This document shows, one piece after another, positions 1-6,272 of a stretch of DNA of 8,550 bases. The translations under genes and the position numbers were made by a program. Numbering within the stretch: the first letter of the stretch is position 1; every line of letters starts with the position of its first letter. The notes under the pieces were generated by a model. It was not told the DNA's origin and ran no database searches. It was given only the letters and a program-made list of their open reading frames with translations. Where the stretch lies: positions 1 through 8,550 of the forward strand of contig JAKJAB010000137.1 of the NCBI GenBank assembly GCA_022707725.1, written 5' to 3'. Source of the stretch: Chloroflexota bacterium. GTDB lineage: Bacteria > Chloroflexota > Anaerolineae > B4-G1 > SLSP01.

Positions 1-262
1 GCCCACGCTGGCGTCGGTCATCGCCAGCAGCGACGTGGGAACCTGCACGAAGCGCGTCCCCCGCATAAACGTCGCCGCCGCGAACCCGGCGACGTCGCCG
101 GTCACGCCGCCGCCCAACGCGAGCACCACCCCGCTGCGGTCGAGCTGCCCCGCAAGGAACTGGTCGTACAGCGCGCGCACCGTGTCGAGCGTCTTGTGCT
201 GCTCCCCATCGGGGGTTGTGCAGACAAAAGGCCGGTAGCCCGCCTCGCGCAACGCCGTAGCC
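1..262 (-). pseudogene. aroB: AroB (3-dehydroquinate synthase) domain continuing in the shifted frame, partial
   Basis: This stretch reads as 3-dehydroquinate synthase, which converts DAHP to 3-dehydroquinate using NAD and a divalent metal. Visible family motifs in order are ALREAGYRPFVCTTPDGEQ, HKTLDTV, the nucleotide-binding ALGGGVTGDVAGFAAA and RGTRFVQVPTSLLAMTDASVG, ending at the window edge. The metal-binding Glu and His residues lie beyond the window. Its frame is shifted by one base against the upstream kinase/AroB frame and is closed by TGA near 327, with no credible start codon or RBS before the motifs. It therefore belongs to the fusion gene rather than being a separate gene. The span from the TNP motif to the PDGEQ motif is 100 nt, compared with 87 nt in E. 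coli AroB as I recall that sequence, so extra bases are present around the break. Confidence 0.75.
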
Positions 263-937
263 TTGCTCAGGCCGGTCTCCGACCGCGCCCGCCGCCGCCA
301 CAACGGGATTGGTGACAATCGCTATCACCGTCCCCTCGCGCACACCCGCCGCCCGCAGCGCCCCGCCCAGGTGCGCCAGCAAACCGCGACCGATATGAAT
401 CGGATACTCCCCACCGGGGTATTTCACCGGCAGCGTGACCGTCTCCGCCAGCGCAAGCACGCGCGCGACCACGGCCTCTACCGCGCGCCCGCTCGTCTCG
501 ATGTGCCAGGGGATGGCGGCGTAGGCCTCGCGGCGGGCCGCCAACAGGCGCGTCACTTCCGCGCGCGGGTCGGCGACGTTGAGCAGGGGGCGCCCGGCGT
601 CGCCGCCGGCGCGCCGTAGAACCGCATCCAGTTCCACGTCCAGGCAAACCACTACTCCGCTGCGCTGCATCATCCGGCGATTGCCCACGTCCACCAACGC
701 CCCGCCGCCCGTCGCAATCACCAGCCCGTCCTGTGCGCTCAGTTCGGCGCACAGCGTCGCCTCGAGCGCGCGAAACGCCGGTTCGCCATCCTCTGCGAAG
801 ATGCGCGGAATCGGTTTGCCCGCCCGCGCCGCGATGAGGTCGTCCATATCCACAAACGGACGTCCCAACCGCCGCGCCGCCTCGCGCCCGACGGTCGTTT
901 TCCCTGCGCCCATAAAACCGGTCAACACGAGGTTCAC
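1..937 (-). CDS. aroK: Bifunctional shikimate kinase / 3-dehydroquinate synthase (AroK-AroB fusion), frame broken, cut by left edge
   Basis: The N-terminal domain is shikimate kinase, which phosphorylates shikimate with ATP in the cytoplasm. Reading from GTG at 937, the Walker A loop GFMGAGKTT is at residues 7-15, the shikimate-binding D30-x-D32 follows, then FRALE (55-59), ATGGGA (75-80) and the lid with RPLL (116-119). From about residue 165 the same frame continues into the start of 3-dehydroquinate synthase (LPVKYPGGEYPIHIGRGLL, then AIVTNPVVA), so the two enzymes are fused. After about position 290 the AroB sequence resumes in another reading frame; the kinase frame stays open to the window edge but gives arginine-rich nonsense. 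The frame opens only at 970, and GTG 937 follows AAAGGGGG, so this start is preferred. It lies 33 nt after the membrane-protein gene, in the likely aroC operon. An assembly error or a real lesion could explain the break. Confidence 0.85.
   Translation of the reverse strand, partial: MNLVLTGFMGAGKTTVGREAARRLGRPFVDMDDLIAARAGKPIPRIFAEDGEPAFRALEATLCAELSAQDGLVIATGGGALVDVGNRRMMQRSGVVVCLDVELDAVLRRAGGDAGRPLLNVADPRAEVTRLLAARREAYAAIPWHIETSGRAVEAVVARVLALAETVTLPVKYPGGEYPIHIGRGLLAHLGGALRAAGVREGTVIAIVTNPVVAAAGAVGDRPEQGYGVARGGLPAFCLHNPRWGAAQDARHGARAVRPVPCGAARPQRGGARVGRRRDRRRRRVRGGDVYAGDALRAGSHVAAGDDRRQRG
263..289 (+). repeat. Copy of GGTCGG palindromic repeat inside aroKB
   Basis: These 27 bases match 24 of 27 bases of the 33-bp units at 5031-5096. 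The core is an imperfect hairpin, GGCCGG-TCT-CCGACC (270-284), followed by GCGCC. It coincides with the place where the AroB reading frame changes, so it may be an inserted element. Read on the minus strand in the kinase frame it gives AVGDRPE, the same peptide the intergenic copies would encode. Confidence 0.7.
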
Positions 938-970
938 AACAAACGCCAGCCCCCTTTCGTTCCTGCCTTT

Positions 971-1594
971 CTATCGCGCCAGCGTAAACGACCATCCCAT
1001 AAACGCCAGCGAGCACAACCACAACGCCGCGACGCCGATGCGGCGCTTCCGCCCATCGAGTTTGGCAAGGCGCGCCAGGTAAATCCCCGCATATAGCGGG
1101 ACGAGCGCGCCAACTTCTATCAACAGGTTGCGGTACATGTAGAAGTTATCCACCCGGAACGCCGGCCCGCTGGGCAGAATGCCGAACGGCAGCCGGAACC
1201 GCCGCTCGGTAAACGGCCACAACAGCGACAGCGACGCCACGCCCACGAGCAGGTCCATTGCAAGGTGCGACAGTCCCGCCAACACGACCTGGACGGCGCA
1301 CAACCGTCTGGTTTCTCGCGCCAGCTTCAGCCGCGAAAGGACGGGCAGCGTGAGCAAGGGGAAGGCCAGACAGCCAACGAAGGAATGGGTGACGCGCACG
1401 TACCCCATCGAATCGCTCCACACGTGAAGCGACCGGAAAATATAATCCAGGTCAGGGGCCAGGGCCACGAACACCAACCAGGCCGGCCAGAGCAGGTCGC
1501 GCAATGAGAGGTTGCGCTGCGTGGTTTTTTCCACGGGCTGGGTAGAGGTGTAGACGCCCAAACCGGTGAGGGCATGGCCAATAAAAGAGGACAT
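971..1594 (-). CDS. YdjM/DUF457-type membrane-bound metal-dependent hydrolase-like protein
   Basis: A 207-residue integral membrane protein. It fits the DUF457/YdjM family, whose members are predicted membrane-bound metal-dependent hydrolases; no substrate is established. Family-type residues are visible: GHALTG with H7, ALAPDLDY with D48 and D50, VTHSF with H70, LSHLAMDLL with H110 and D114, and LLWPFTERRFRLPFG (125-138). Hydrophobic stretches at about 35-50, 73-87, 99-120, 156-175 and 187-204 suggest several membrane helices. The ATG at 1594 has a clear Shine-Dalgarno AAAGGA six bases upstream and lies 17 nt after the aroC stop, so the gene is probably co-transcribed between aroC and aroKB. 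Family assignment is fairly sure; activity and any role in aromatic metabolism are unknown. Confidence 0.75.
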   Translation of the reverse strand: MSSFIGHALTGLGVYTSTQPVEKTTQRNLSLRDLLWPAWLVFVALAPDLDYIFRSLHVWSDSMGYVRVTHSFVGCLAFPLLTLPVLSRLKLARETRRLCAVQVVLAGLSHLAMDLLVGVASLSLLWPFTERRFRLPFGILPSGPAFRVDNFYMYRNLLIEVGALVPLYAGIYLARLAKLDGRKRRIGVAALWLCSLAFMGWSFTLAR

Positions 1595-1600
1595 GGCTTA

Positions 1601-1606
1601 TCCTTT
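1601..1606 (-). promoter_or_regulatory. Ribosome binding site of the YdjM-like gene
   Basis: AAAGGA on the minus strand, six bases before the ATG at 1594. It lies between the aroC stop (1612-1614) and the next start and fixes the start of the membrane-protein gene. Confidence 0.6.
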
Positions 1607-1611
1607 GAGTT

Positions 1612-2904
1612 TTATCCAGGCCCGGCAGAGCCGGGGCGACTGGGGCGCTTGTCGAAAAGCTGAAAGCCATCTGCCGGCGGCTGGCGGCTCTGCGCTACCA
1701 GCACCGCGTTCAGCAGTTCGATTGCCAGCCGCGATTCCAGCGTCACGCCCGCGCGCGCGCCGACGCAGGGATCATGGCGGCCCTTCTTAAGTGCGAAATC
1801 GATCTCCGTAAGGTCCTGGCGCACCGAAAGCTGCGGCGTCTGAATCGAGGCCGCCGGTTTGAAGGCGACGCGGCACACGAGCGGCATGCCGGTGGTGATG
1901 CCGCCGAGCAAGCCGCCGTGGTGGTTGCTCTGGTAGCCGGCGGCGCGGAGCGGGTCGTTGTTTTCGCTGCCGCGCCGCGTCACCACGGCGAAACCGGCGC
2001 CAATTTCGACGCCCTGCGCCGCGTGCAGTCCGCCGAGTGCGCCCATCAGCCGCAGCTTGAGGCTCTCGTAGAGCGGCGCGCCCGCCAACGCCGGGACGTT
2101 CACCGCGACGACTTCCACCGCTGCGCCGATAGAGTCGCCGGCAGCGCGCGCGGCTTCGATGAGCGCAGCCGCCTCGCGGGCAAAACCGGCGTCGAGCGTG
2201 GGCAGTTCAGCGGCGGCGAGTTGGGCTTCGAGTTGGCGCAGGGCGTCCACCGGGACGGGCTGCGTCTGCGTGTGCTGCAAGGCCAGCCGTTCGACCGTCT
2301 CCGCCAGGGTGACGGGCGCTTTGAGCGTCCCCACCTGCGCCAACGCCGAGAGGAACACCGTCCCAAACTGCCGTTCCAGGTACAGCCGCGCAATCGAACC
2401 GCCAATCACGTCGGAGACGGTAGCGCGGTAGCTGGCGCGTCCGCCGCCGCGCGGGTCGTTGAAGCCGCGCGCCTGGTGATGCTTCACCAGGTCGGCGTGG
2501 CCGGGGCGGACTTCGCCTCGCGGCCCGGCGAACTGGCCGTAGTCGCCGGAGCGTGTGGCGGCAGAGAGGACAAGCGCAGCAATCGGTTCGCCGGTGGTGT
2601 AGCCGGCTTCGTAAGCGCGGGTGACGCTCTCCACGCCGCCGGCCATCGTGCGGATTTCCGGCCCGGCGAGCAGTGCGTCGTGATCGTCCGTGTAGAGGCC
2701 GGAGAGCAGCGCCACCTTGTCCGCTTCGCTGCGCGGCGTTCCGTGGACGCTGCTGCCGGGGCGGCGGCGGTCCAAGTGGCGTTGGATGTCAGCCCGCGTC
2801 AGCCAGAGGCCCGGCGGGCAGCCGAAGACAATCGTAGTGTAGCCCGGCCCGTGAGATTCGCCCGCGCCGGCGACTGCAAAGAGAGGTCCGCCGAGGATTT
2901 CCAT
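1612..2904 (-). CDS. aroC: Chorismate synthase
   Basis: Converts 5-enolpyruvylshikimate-3-phosphate to chorismate, the last common step of aromatic biosynthesis, with reduced FMN. From ATG 2904 it is 430 residues, on the long side for the family. Conserved blocks are GAGESHG (13-19, active-site H18), RRRPGSS (46-52), the block around RPGHADLVKHH (133-143, H136), DPRGGGRAS (150-158), GDSIGA, GVEIGAGF, HHGGLLGGITTG, RVAFKPAASI and the C-terminal signature GRHDPCVGARA. The frame is open up to ATG 2955, but starting at 2904 (MEILGGPLFAVAGAGESHG) puts GESHG at the usual distance from the N terminus. Neither start has a good Shine-Dalgarno. The usual ARET tetrad after GGGR reads YRAT here. It is the first gene of a probable aroC-ydjM-like-aroKB operon driven from 3046-3074. 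Confidence 0.93.
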   Translation of the reverse strand: MEILGGPLFAVAGAGESHGPGYTTIVFGCPPGLWLTRADIQRHLDRRRPGSSVHGTPRSEADKVALLSGLYTDDHDALLAGPEIRTMAGGVESVTRAYEAGYTTGEPIAALVLSAATRSGDYGQFAGPRGEVRPGHADLVKHHQARGFNDPRGGGRASYRATVSDVIGGSIARLYLERQFGTVFLSALAQVGTLKAPVTLAETVERLALQHTQTQPVPVDALRQLEAQLAAAELPTLDAGFAREAAALIEAARAAGDSIGAAVEVVAVNVPALAGAPLYESLKLRLMGALGGLHAAQGVEIGAGFAVVTRRGSENNDPLRAAGYQSNHHGGLLGGITTGMPLVCRVAFKPAASIQTPQLSVRQDLTEIDFALKKGRHDPCVGARAGVTLESRLAIELLNAVLVAQSRQPPADGFQLFDKRPSRPGSAGPG

Positions 2905-2905
2905 A

Positions 2906-2971
2906 TCAGGCGCGCCCGTTGGGGTTGTCCCCCGTTTTATAGACCGCGCCAGCATCGCGCAGCGCGGTCAT
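2906..2971 (-). other. Possible short upstream ORF before aroC
   Basis: ATG at 2971 opens a 21-codon frame whose TGA (2908-2906) ends one base before the aroC ATG at 2904. It lies in the roughly 135-nt leader downstream of the predicted promoter. The arrangement would allow translational coupling, which could help because aroC lacks a clear Shine-Dalgarno. The frame stays open further upstream with GTG codons at 2983 and 2998, so its true start is unclear. It has no run of aromatic codons like a classical attenuator peptide. This is weak evidence and it may be chance. Confidence 0.2.
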
Positions 2972-3045
2972 CTCAGTTTTCACAGCTTCAATACCCACGT
3001 TCTTTTTTCGCGCCGTCCATCGTCGGGAAAATCGTATCTCACACA

Positions 3046-3074
3046 GGTATATCACAGAGGTTCGGTTATGTCAA
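3046..3074 (-). promoter_or_regulatory. Sigma70-type promoter for aroC operon
   Basis: On the minus strand a perfect -35 TTGACA (3074-3069), a 17-bp spacer and a -10 TATACC (3051-3046). Transcription would begin near 3039, giving a leader of about 135 nt before aroC. No other gene lies between this site and aroC. Confidence 0.65.
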
Positions 3075-3135
3075 TTGGGGGATTTTTGTGGCGGAAGGCC
3101 ATATTCAGTGAGGGGCTGAGCCGTCGCCTTTGCAG

Positions 3136-3166
3136 GACGCCCCGGAAACGAAATTCCCGGGGCGTC
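3136..3166 (-). terminator. GC-rich hairpin downstream of tyrosine phenol-lyase
   Basis: A perfect 10-bp inverted repeat, GACGCCCCGG (3136-3145) and CCGGGGCGTC (3157-3166), with an 11-nt loop. It starts 29 nt after the tpl stop and sits ahead of the aroC promoter, where a terminator is expected. No T-run follows on either strand, so it is not a classical intrinsic terminator. It could act with Rho, as an mRNA-stabilising hairpin or as an insulator. Confidence 0.45.
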
Positions 3167-3194
3167 GCGTATGGTTGACGGCAATTTCGCGCGC

Positions 3195-4574
3195 TTACGG
3201 CAGGGGTTCGAAGCGCGCTTGGAAGAAGCGCAGGCTAGAGGGTTCGTAGACCATCTTGAGACCCTTGATCCTGTCGCGCTCCTCGTAAAGCGCCTGGCAG
3301 CTTTCGGCCACCACGTCCATATGCAGGTTGGTGTACACCCGCCGGGGGATGGTCAGCCGGACCAGTTCGAGTTTGGGGCGGCGGTGTTCGCCGGTGACAG
3401 GGTCGCGTCCGGCGCTGACGATGCCGCGCTCCATCGAACGCACCCCGCTATCCACGTACAGCTCGGCGGCCAGCGCCTGCGCCGGGAAGTGCTCCTGGGG
3501 CAGGTGAGGCAAGAAACGTTTGGCGTCCAGGAACACCGCGTGCCCGCCGACCGGCAAAACGATGGGCACACCGCCCTCGCGCAGTCGCTGGCCGAGGTAT
3601 TCCACCTGCCGCACGCGGCTGGCGATATAGGCGTCTTCGACCATTTCGTACATGCCGCGGGCCACGGCTTCCATATCGCGTCCGGACAGCCCGCCGTAAG
3701 TATGCAATCCCTCAAAAACCACCACCATCTCTTTCGCTTTGATGAAAAACTCCTCATTGTTGGTAGCCAGGAATCCGCCGATGTTGACCAGATTGTCCTT
3801 CTTGGAAGACATCGTGCAGCCTTCGCCGTAACTCATCATTTCGCGCAGAATCTCGCGGATGGGCTTGTTGGCATATCCCTCTTCGCGCTGTTGGATGAAG
3901 TAGCAGTTTTCGACTGCGCGCGTGGCGTCGAAGATGATGGCCAGGCCATAGCGTTTTGCCCATTCGGCCACCTGACGCAGGTTCTCCATAGAGAAGGGTT
4001 GGCCGCCGGCCATGTTCACGCAGGGGGCGATGGAGAGGTAGGCGATGGATTCAGCGCCCTTTTCATCTACCAGTCGTTGCAGCTTGTTCAAGTCCACGTT
4101 GCCTTTGAAGGGATGCTCGCTCTGCGGGTCGTGCGCTTCATCAATGATGCAATCGTAAAAAATCCCGCCGGCGCGCTCCATGTGCTCGCGCGTGGTGGTG
4201 AAGTACATATTCATCGGCACGTATTGGCCCGGCTTGGTGCGCAGTTGAGAGGTGATGTGCTCGGCAGCCCGACCCTGGTGCGTCGGCACGAGGTATTTGA
4301 AGCCGTAGATTTCCTGCATCGCGCGCTCCATATTGTAGAAGTTGCGCGCGCCGGCATACGCTTCGTCGCCTAACATCATCCCAGCCCACTGCCGGTCGCT
4401 CATGGCGCTGGTGCCCGAGTCGGTCAGCAGGTCGATGTAAACGTCCTCGCTGTGGAGCAGGAACGTGTTGTATCCGGCTTCCCGGACCTTTTCGGCGCGA
4501 TACTCGCGCGTGGTCATCTTGATAGGCTCGACCATCTTGATTTTGTACGGCTCTGCTATGGTGCGTTGCTTCAT
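3195..4574 (-). CDS. tpl: Tyrosine phenol-lyase (beta-tyrosinase), PLP-dependent
   Basis: Splits L-tyrosine into phenol, pyruvate and ammonia (EC 4.1.99.2); cytoplasmic, normally a homotetramer. The 459 residues compare with 456 in the Citrobacter freundii enzyme, and key residues align from memory with a constant offset of +2: Y73 in DEAYAG, T126 in YFTTTR, D216 and R219 in FDATR, the PLP lysine K259 in MSSKKD, R383 in VRSMERG, and F450/F451 in LRFF. The arginine in MERG and the double Phe separate phenol-lyases from tryptophanases, which have VEIG-like and LRHF sequences there. ATG 4574 is chosen because AAAGGAG lies five bases upstream, although the frame stays open far beyond. The gene has its own promoter (4671-4698) and a hairpin after it, so it is probably monocistronic. 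Its position among aro and tyrS genes is a tyrosine-related context. Confidence 0.93.
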   Translation of the reverse strand: MKQRTIAEPYKIKMVEPIKMTTREYRAEKVREAGYNTFLLHSEDVYIDLLTDSGTSAMSDRQWAGMMLGDEAYAGARNFYNMERAMQEIYGFKYLVPTHQGRAAEHITSQLRTKPGQYVPMNMYFTTTREHMERAGGIFYDCIIDEAHDPQSEHPFKGNVDLNKLQRLVDEKGAESIAYLSIAPCVNMAGGQPFSMENLRQVAEWAKRYGLAIIFDATRAVENCYFIQQREEGYANKPIREILREMMSYGEGCTMSSKKDNLVNIGGFLATNNEEFFIKAKEMVVVFEGLHTYGGLSGRDMEAVARGMYEMVEDAYIASRVRQVEYLGQRLREGGVPIVLPVGGHAVFLDAKRFLPHLPQEHFPAQALAAELYVDSGVRSMERGIVSAGRDPVTGEHRRPKLELVRLTIPRRVYTNLHMDVVAESCQALYEERDRIKGLKMVYEPSSLRFFQARFEPLP

Positions 4575-4579
4575 ATCGT

Positions 4580-4586
4580 CTCCTTT
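4580..4586 (-). promoter_or_regulatory. Strong ribosome binding site of tpl
   Basis: AAAGGAG on the minus strand, five bases before ATG 4574. It decides the start of the phenol-lyase, since the open frame extends about 270 codons further upstream without meaning. Confidence 0.75.
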
Positions 4587-4670
4587 GCATTGGGTGTTAA
4601 TAAAAAGATGTGCCTCTAAGGCCTGATTTTGCCGCCGCAAGCGCAATGGCTCGGGGGTATAACGGATGAA

Positions 4671-4698
4671 ATTATACTGCTTTATGAGATCGTGACAA
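4671..4698 (-). promoter_or_regulatory. Sigma70-type promoter for tpl
   Basis: On the minus strand -35 TTGTCA (4698-4693), a 16-bp spacer and a perfect -10 TATAAT (4676-4671). The -35 begins directly after the stop of the upstream metal-binding gene (4699). Transcription would start near 4664, with a leader of about 90 nt. I saw no clear operator or riboswitch in that leader. Confidence 0.7.
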
Positions 4699-4980
4699 TC
4701 AGACGCGCCGGCGCCCCGGCGCAGCGTCGGGTTTCGTGGCGATTTCCAACGCGGTGAGATAGGCCAGCGCCTCCTCGCGGGTCTGCCCGCACATTTCCTC
4801 GTTGGGACGCAGCCAGGTACACACCAGCGGGCGTTCCGGCGAATCGTAGAGGGCGCACAGGTTGTCCTCGGTGAGCTGCACGCAGCGGACACCGGCGGGC
4901 TTGCCTTCGGGCATCCCCGGGATTGGCGAAGAAATCGAGAGGGCGATACAACACGCCCCGCAGCCAGCGCGACATTGCAT
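4699..4980 (-). CDS. YkgJ/YeiW-type zinc/iron-chelating CxxxCxxCC protein
   Basis: A 93-residue cysteine-rich protein of the YkgJ (UPF0153) family, thought to bind zinc or an iron-sulfur cluster; its biological role is not established. It starts MQCRAGCGACC, giving C3, C7, C10 and C11, followed by the family block ISSPIPGMP (16-24), GVRCVQL with C33, then C42, C54 and C64 (EEMCG). The tail after about residue 84 (DAAPGRRRV) is unconserved and basic. The ATG at 4980 is chosen because the family motif begins there; the frame is open further up, but that part translates the 33-bp repeats. There is no Shine-Dalgarno, and the -10 box lies only six bases before the ATG, which points to leaderless translation. 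It is divergent from mnmA. Confidence 0.88.
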   Translation of the reverse strand: MQCRAGCGACCIALSISSPIPGMPEGKPAGVRCVQLTEDNLCALYDSPERPLVCTWLRPNEEMCGQTREEALAYLTALEIATKPDAAPGRRRV

Positions 4981-4986
4981 AGCCCC

Positions 4987-5016
4987 ATTATACCCGAAGC
5001 CGGCCAAACCTGCCAC
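4987..5016 (-). promoter_or_regulatory. Promoter of the YkgJ-like gene giving a leaderless mRNA
   Basis: Perfect -10 TATAAT on the minus strand (4992-4987), an 18-bp spacer and a weak -35 GTGGCA (5016-5011). Six bases separate the -10 from the ATG at 4980, so the expected start point is the A of the ATG itself. Confidence 0.6.
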
Positions 5017-5030
5017 CAGAGACCGGCCCC

Positions 5031-5096
5031 AACGTGCTCTGGTCGGTCTCCGACCGCGCCAGCAACGTGCTCTGGTCGGTCTCCGACCGCGCCAGC
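5031..5096 (+). repeat. Two perfect tandem 33-bp repeats with GGTCGG hairpin core
   Basis: Units 5031-5063 and 5064-5096 are identical. Each starts AACGTGCTCT and carries the palindrome GGTCGG-TCT-CCGACC (5041-5055 and 5074-5088), then GCGCCAGC. The length is a multiple of three, so it reads through as NVLWSVSDRAS on plus and as an AVGDRPEHV-type peptide on minus. A partial inverted flank, CCAGAG (5016-5021), faces CTCTGG (5037-5042). The pair lies exactly between the divergent promoters of the YkgJ-like gene and mnmA. A diverged copy lies in aroKB at 263-289. Confidence 0.85.
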
Positions 5097-5107
5097 TTTG
5101 AAGGTGT

Positions 5108-5135
5108 TTGCCCCCGCCCGGCAACGACGTATAAT
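5108..5135 (+). promoter_or_regulatory. Promoter of mnmA
   Basis: -35-like TTGCCC (5108-5113), a 16-bp spacer and a perfect -10 TATAAT (5130-5135). Transcription would start near 5142, about 19 nt before the ATG at 5161, with AGGGA at 5152-5156 as RBS. Confidence 0.55.
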
Positions 5136-5160
5136 CGAATCCAAAAAGAGCAGGGAATCT

Positions 5161-6267
5161 ATGCGAGAGAGCGAAGTCCACGCCGATTTGAACAAAGCAA
5201 CCCACGCATCCGGGACGCAAGGGCGCGTCGTCGTCGGATTGAGCGGCGGCGTGGACAGCGCGGTCGCCGCCGGTTTGTTACTACGCGAAGGCTTCGACGT
5301 CTGCGGCGTCGCGCTGCGGCTGTGGCGCGACGCCGCGCTGCCGCCAGGCGACGTCGTCGAGCGCGCCGGGGAGGTTGCGGACGCGCTGCGCATCCCCCTG
5401 CGCGTCGTCGATTTGCAAGAGCGCTTCTACGAGCGCGTGGTCCTCGCTTTTGCCGACGCTTACGCGCGCGGCGAGACGCCGAACCCGTGCGTCGTCTGCA
5501 ACCCCACAATCAAGTTTGCCGCGCTGCTAGAGGAGGCCAATCGTATTGGCGCGCCGTGGATTGCCAGCGGACACTACGCCATCGTTCGCCAGCCGCCCGA
5601 AGGCCTCGCGACCCTCGCGCGGGCGCGCTGCCGGGCGCGCGACCAATCTTACGCGCTGTATCGCTTGGGCCAGCCGGCGCTGACGCGGCTCAAGCTGCCG
5701 CTCGGTGAGTTTGCCGACAAAGAGGCGGTCCGTGAACTGGCGCGCGAGTGGGGTTTGCCGGTGAGGGCGCGCGCCGACAGCCAGGATTTGTGCTTTATGG
5801 GCGGCGGCGACTACCGCACCTTGCTGCAATCGCTGCGCCCGGAGACGTTGCGCCCCGGCCCCATCTACGATGAAGCCGGAACGCTGTTGGGGCAACATCG
5901 CGGCCTGCCCTTCTACACCGTCGGGCAGCGTGAGGGATTGCGGATTGCGGCCAAACAACCGCTGTACGTCTTGCGGCTGGCGCCGGAACGCAACGCCCTC
6001 GTCGTCGGGCCGGCGGAGCGCCTGTTGCGCGAGGAGTGCGTCCTGCGCGACGTCACCTTCACCGCTGGGGAACCGCCGTCCGCCGCCTTCAGCGCCGCCG
6101 CGCAAATTCGCTATCACGCCCCGCCGCTCCCGGTCGAGGTTGCGCTGTTGGACGACGGGCGGGCGCGGGTCGCCTTTGCCGCGCCGCAGCGCGCCGTCAC
6201 GCCCGGCCAGTCTTTGGTGCTCTACCGGGGCGACGTCGTCCTGGGCGGCGGGTTCATCGAGGCGTAA
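5161..6267 (+). CDS. mnmA: tRNA-specific 2-thiouridylase MnmA
   Basis: Adds sulfur to C2 of the wobble uridine (U34) in tRNAs for Lys, Glu and Gln, using ATP to activate the base and a persulfide from a sulfur relay. The 368 residues hold the PP-loop GLSGGVDS (26-33), the catalytic-cysteine block NPCVVCNPTIKF (108-119, C113), SGHYA (136-140), the DQSYALYRL block (161-169), ADSQDLCFMGGGDY (205-218) with the second catalytic cysteine C211, and the FYTVGQREGL block before the C-terminal barrel. ATG 5161 is preferred because it follows the promoter and AGGGA; the frame is open further upstream only through the 33-bp repeats. The first 20 residues are a variable extension. It is transcribed divergently from the YkgJ-like gene and convergently with tyrS. 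Confidence 0.93.
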   Translation: MRESEVHADLNKATHASGTQGRVVVGLSGGVDSAVAAGLLLREGFDVCGVALRLWRDAALPPGDVVERAGEVADALRIPLRVVDLQERFYERVVLAFADAYARGETPNPCVVCNPTIKFAALLEEANRIGAPWIASGHYAIVRQPPEGLATLARARCRARDQSYALYRLGQPALTRLKLPLGEFADKEAVRELAREWGLPVRARADSQDLCFMGGGDYRTLLQSLRPETLRPGPIYDEAGTLLGQHRGLPFYTVGQREGLRIAAKQPLYVLRLAPERNALVVGPAERLLREECVLRDVTFTAGEPPSAAFSAAAQIRYHAPPLPVEVALLDDGRARVAFAAPQRAVTPGQSLVLYRGDVVLGGGFIEA

Positions 6268-6272
6268 CCGGA

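Noticed and set aside
262..290. Programmed frameshift in aroKB
   Set aside because: A +1 shift would be needed, and I see no recognised slippery sequence; insertion or sequence error explains it more simply.
267..1022. 251-codon minus-strand ORF over aroK
   Set aside because: Arg/Gly-rich wrong-frame reading; the shikimate kinase motifs are in another frame.
1774..3111. 445-codon plus-strand ORF opposite aroC
   Set aside because: Shadow of a GC-rich gene; arginine/alanine/valine-rich with no recognisable motif, while the opposite strand is clear AroC.
3171..4373. 400-codon plus-strand ORF opposite tpl
   Set aside because: Mirror of the phenol-lyase codons; histidine- and valine-rich with no family motif.
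4614..4650. Small hairpin GCCT-TAG-AGGC plus a nearby T-run in the tpl leader as an attenuator
   Set aside because: The stem has only four pairs and the T-run is offset by five bases, which is too weak to call.
4975..5160. Upstream extension of MnmA through the 33-bp repeats
   Set aside because: It crosses the -10 box and repeats; the promoter, RBS and family start support ATG 5161.
4575..5393. Open frame extending the phenol-lyase upstream to a 732-residue protein
   Set aside because: The family N terminus and a strong RBS are at 4574; the upstream part lies antisense or out of frame over the YkgJ-like gene, the repeats and mnmA.
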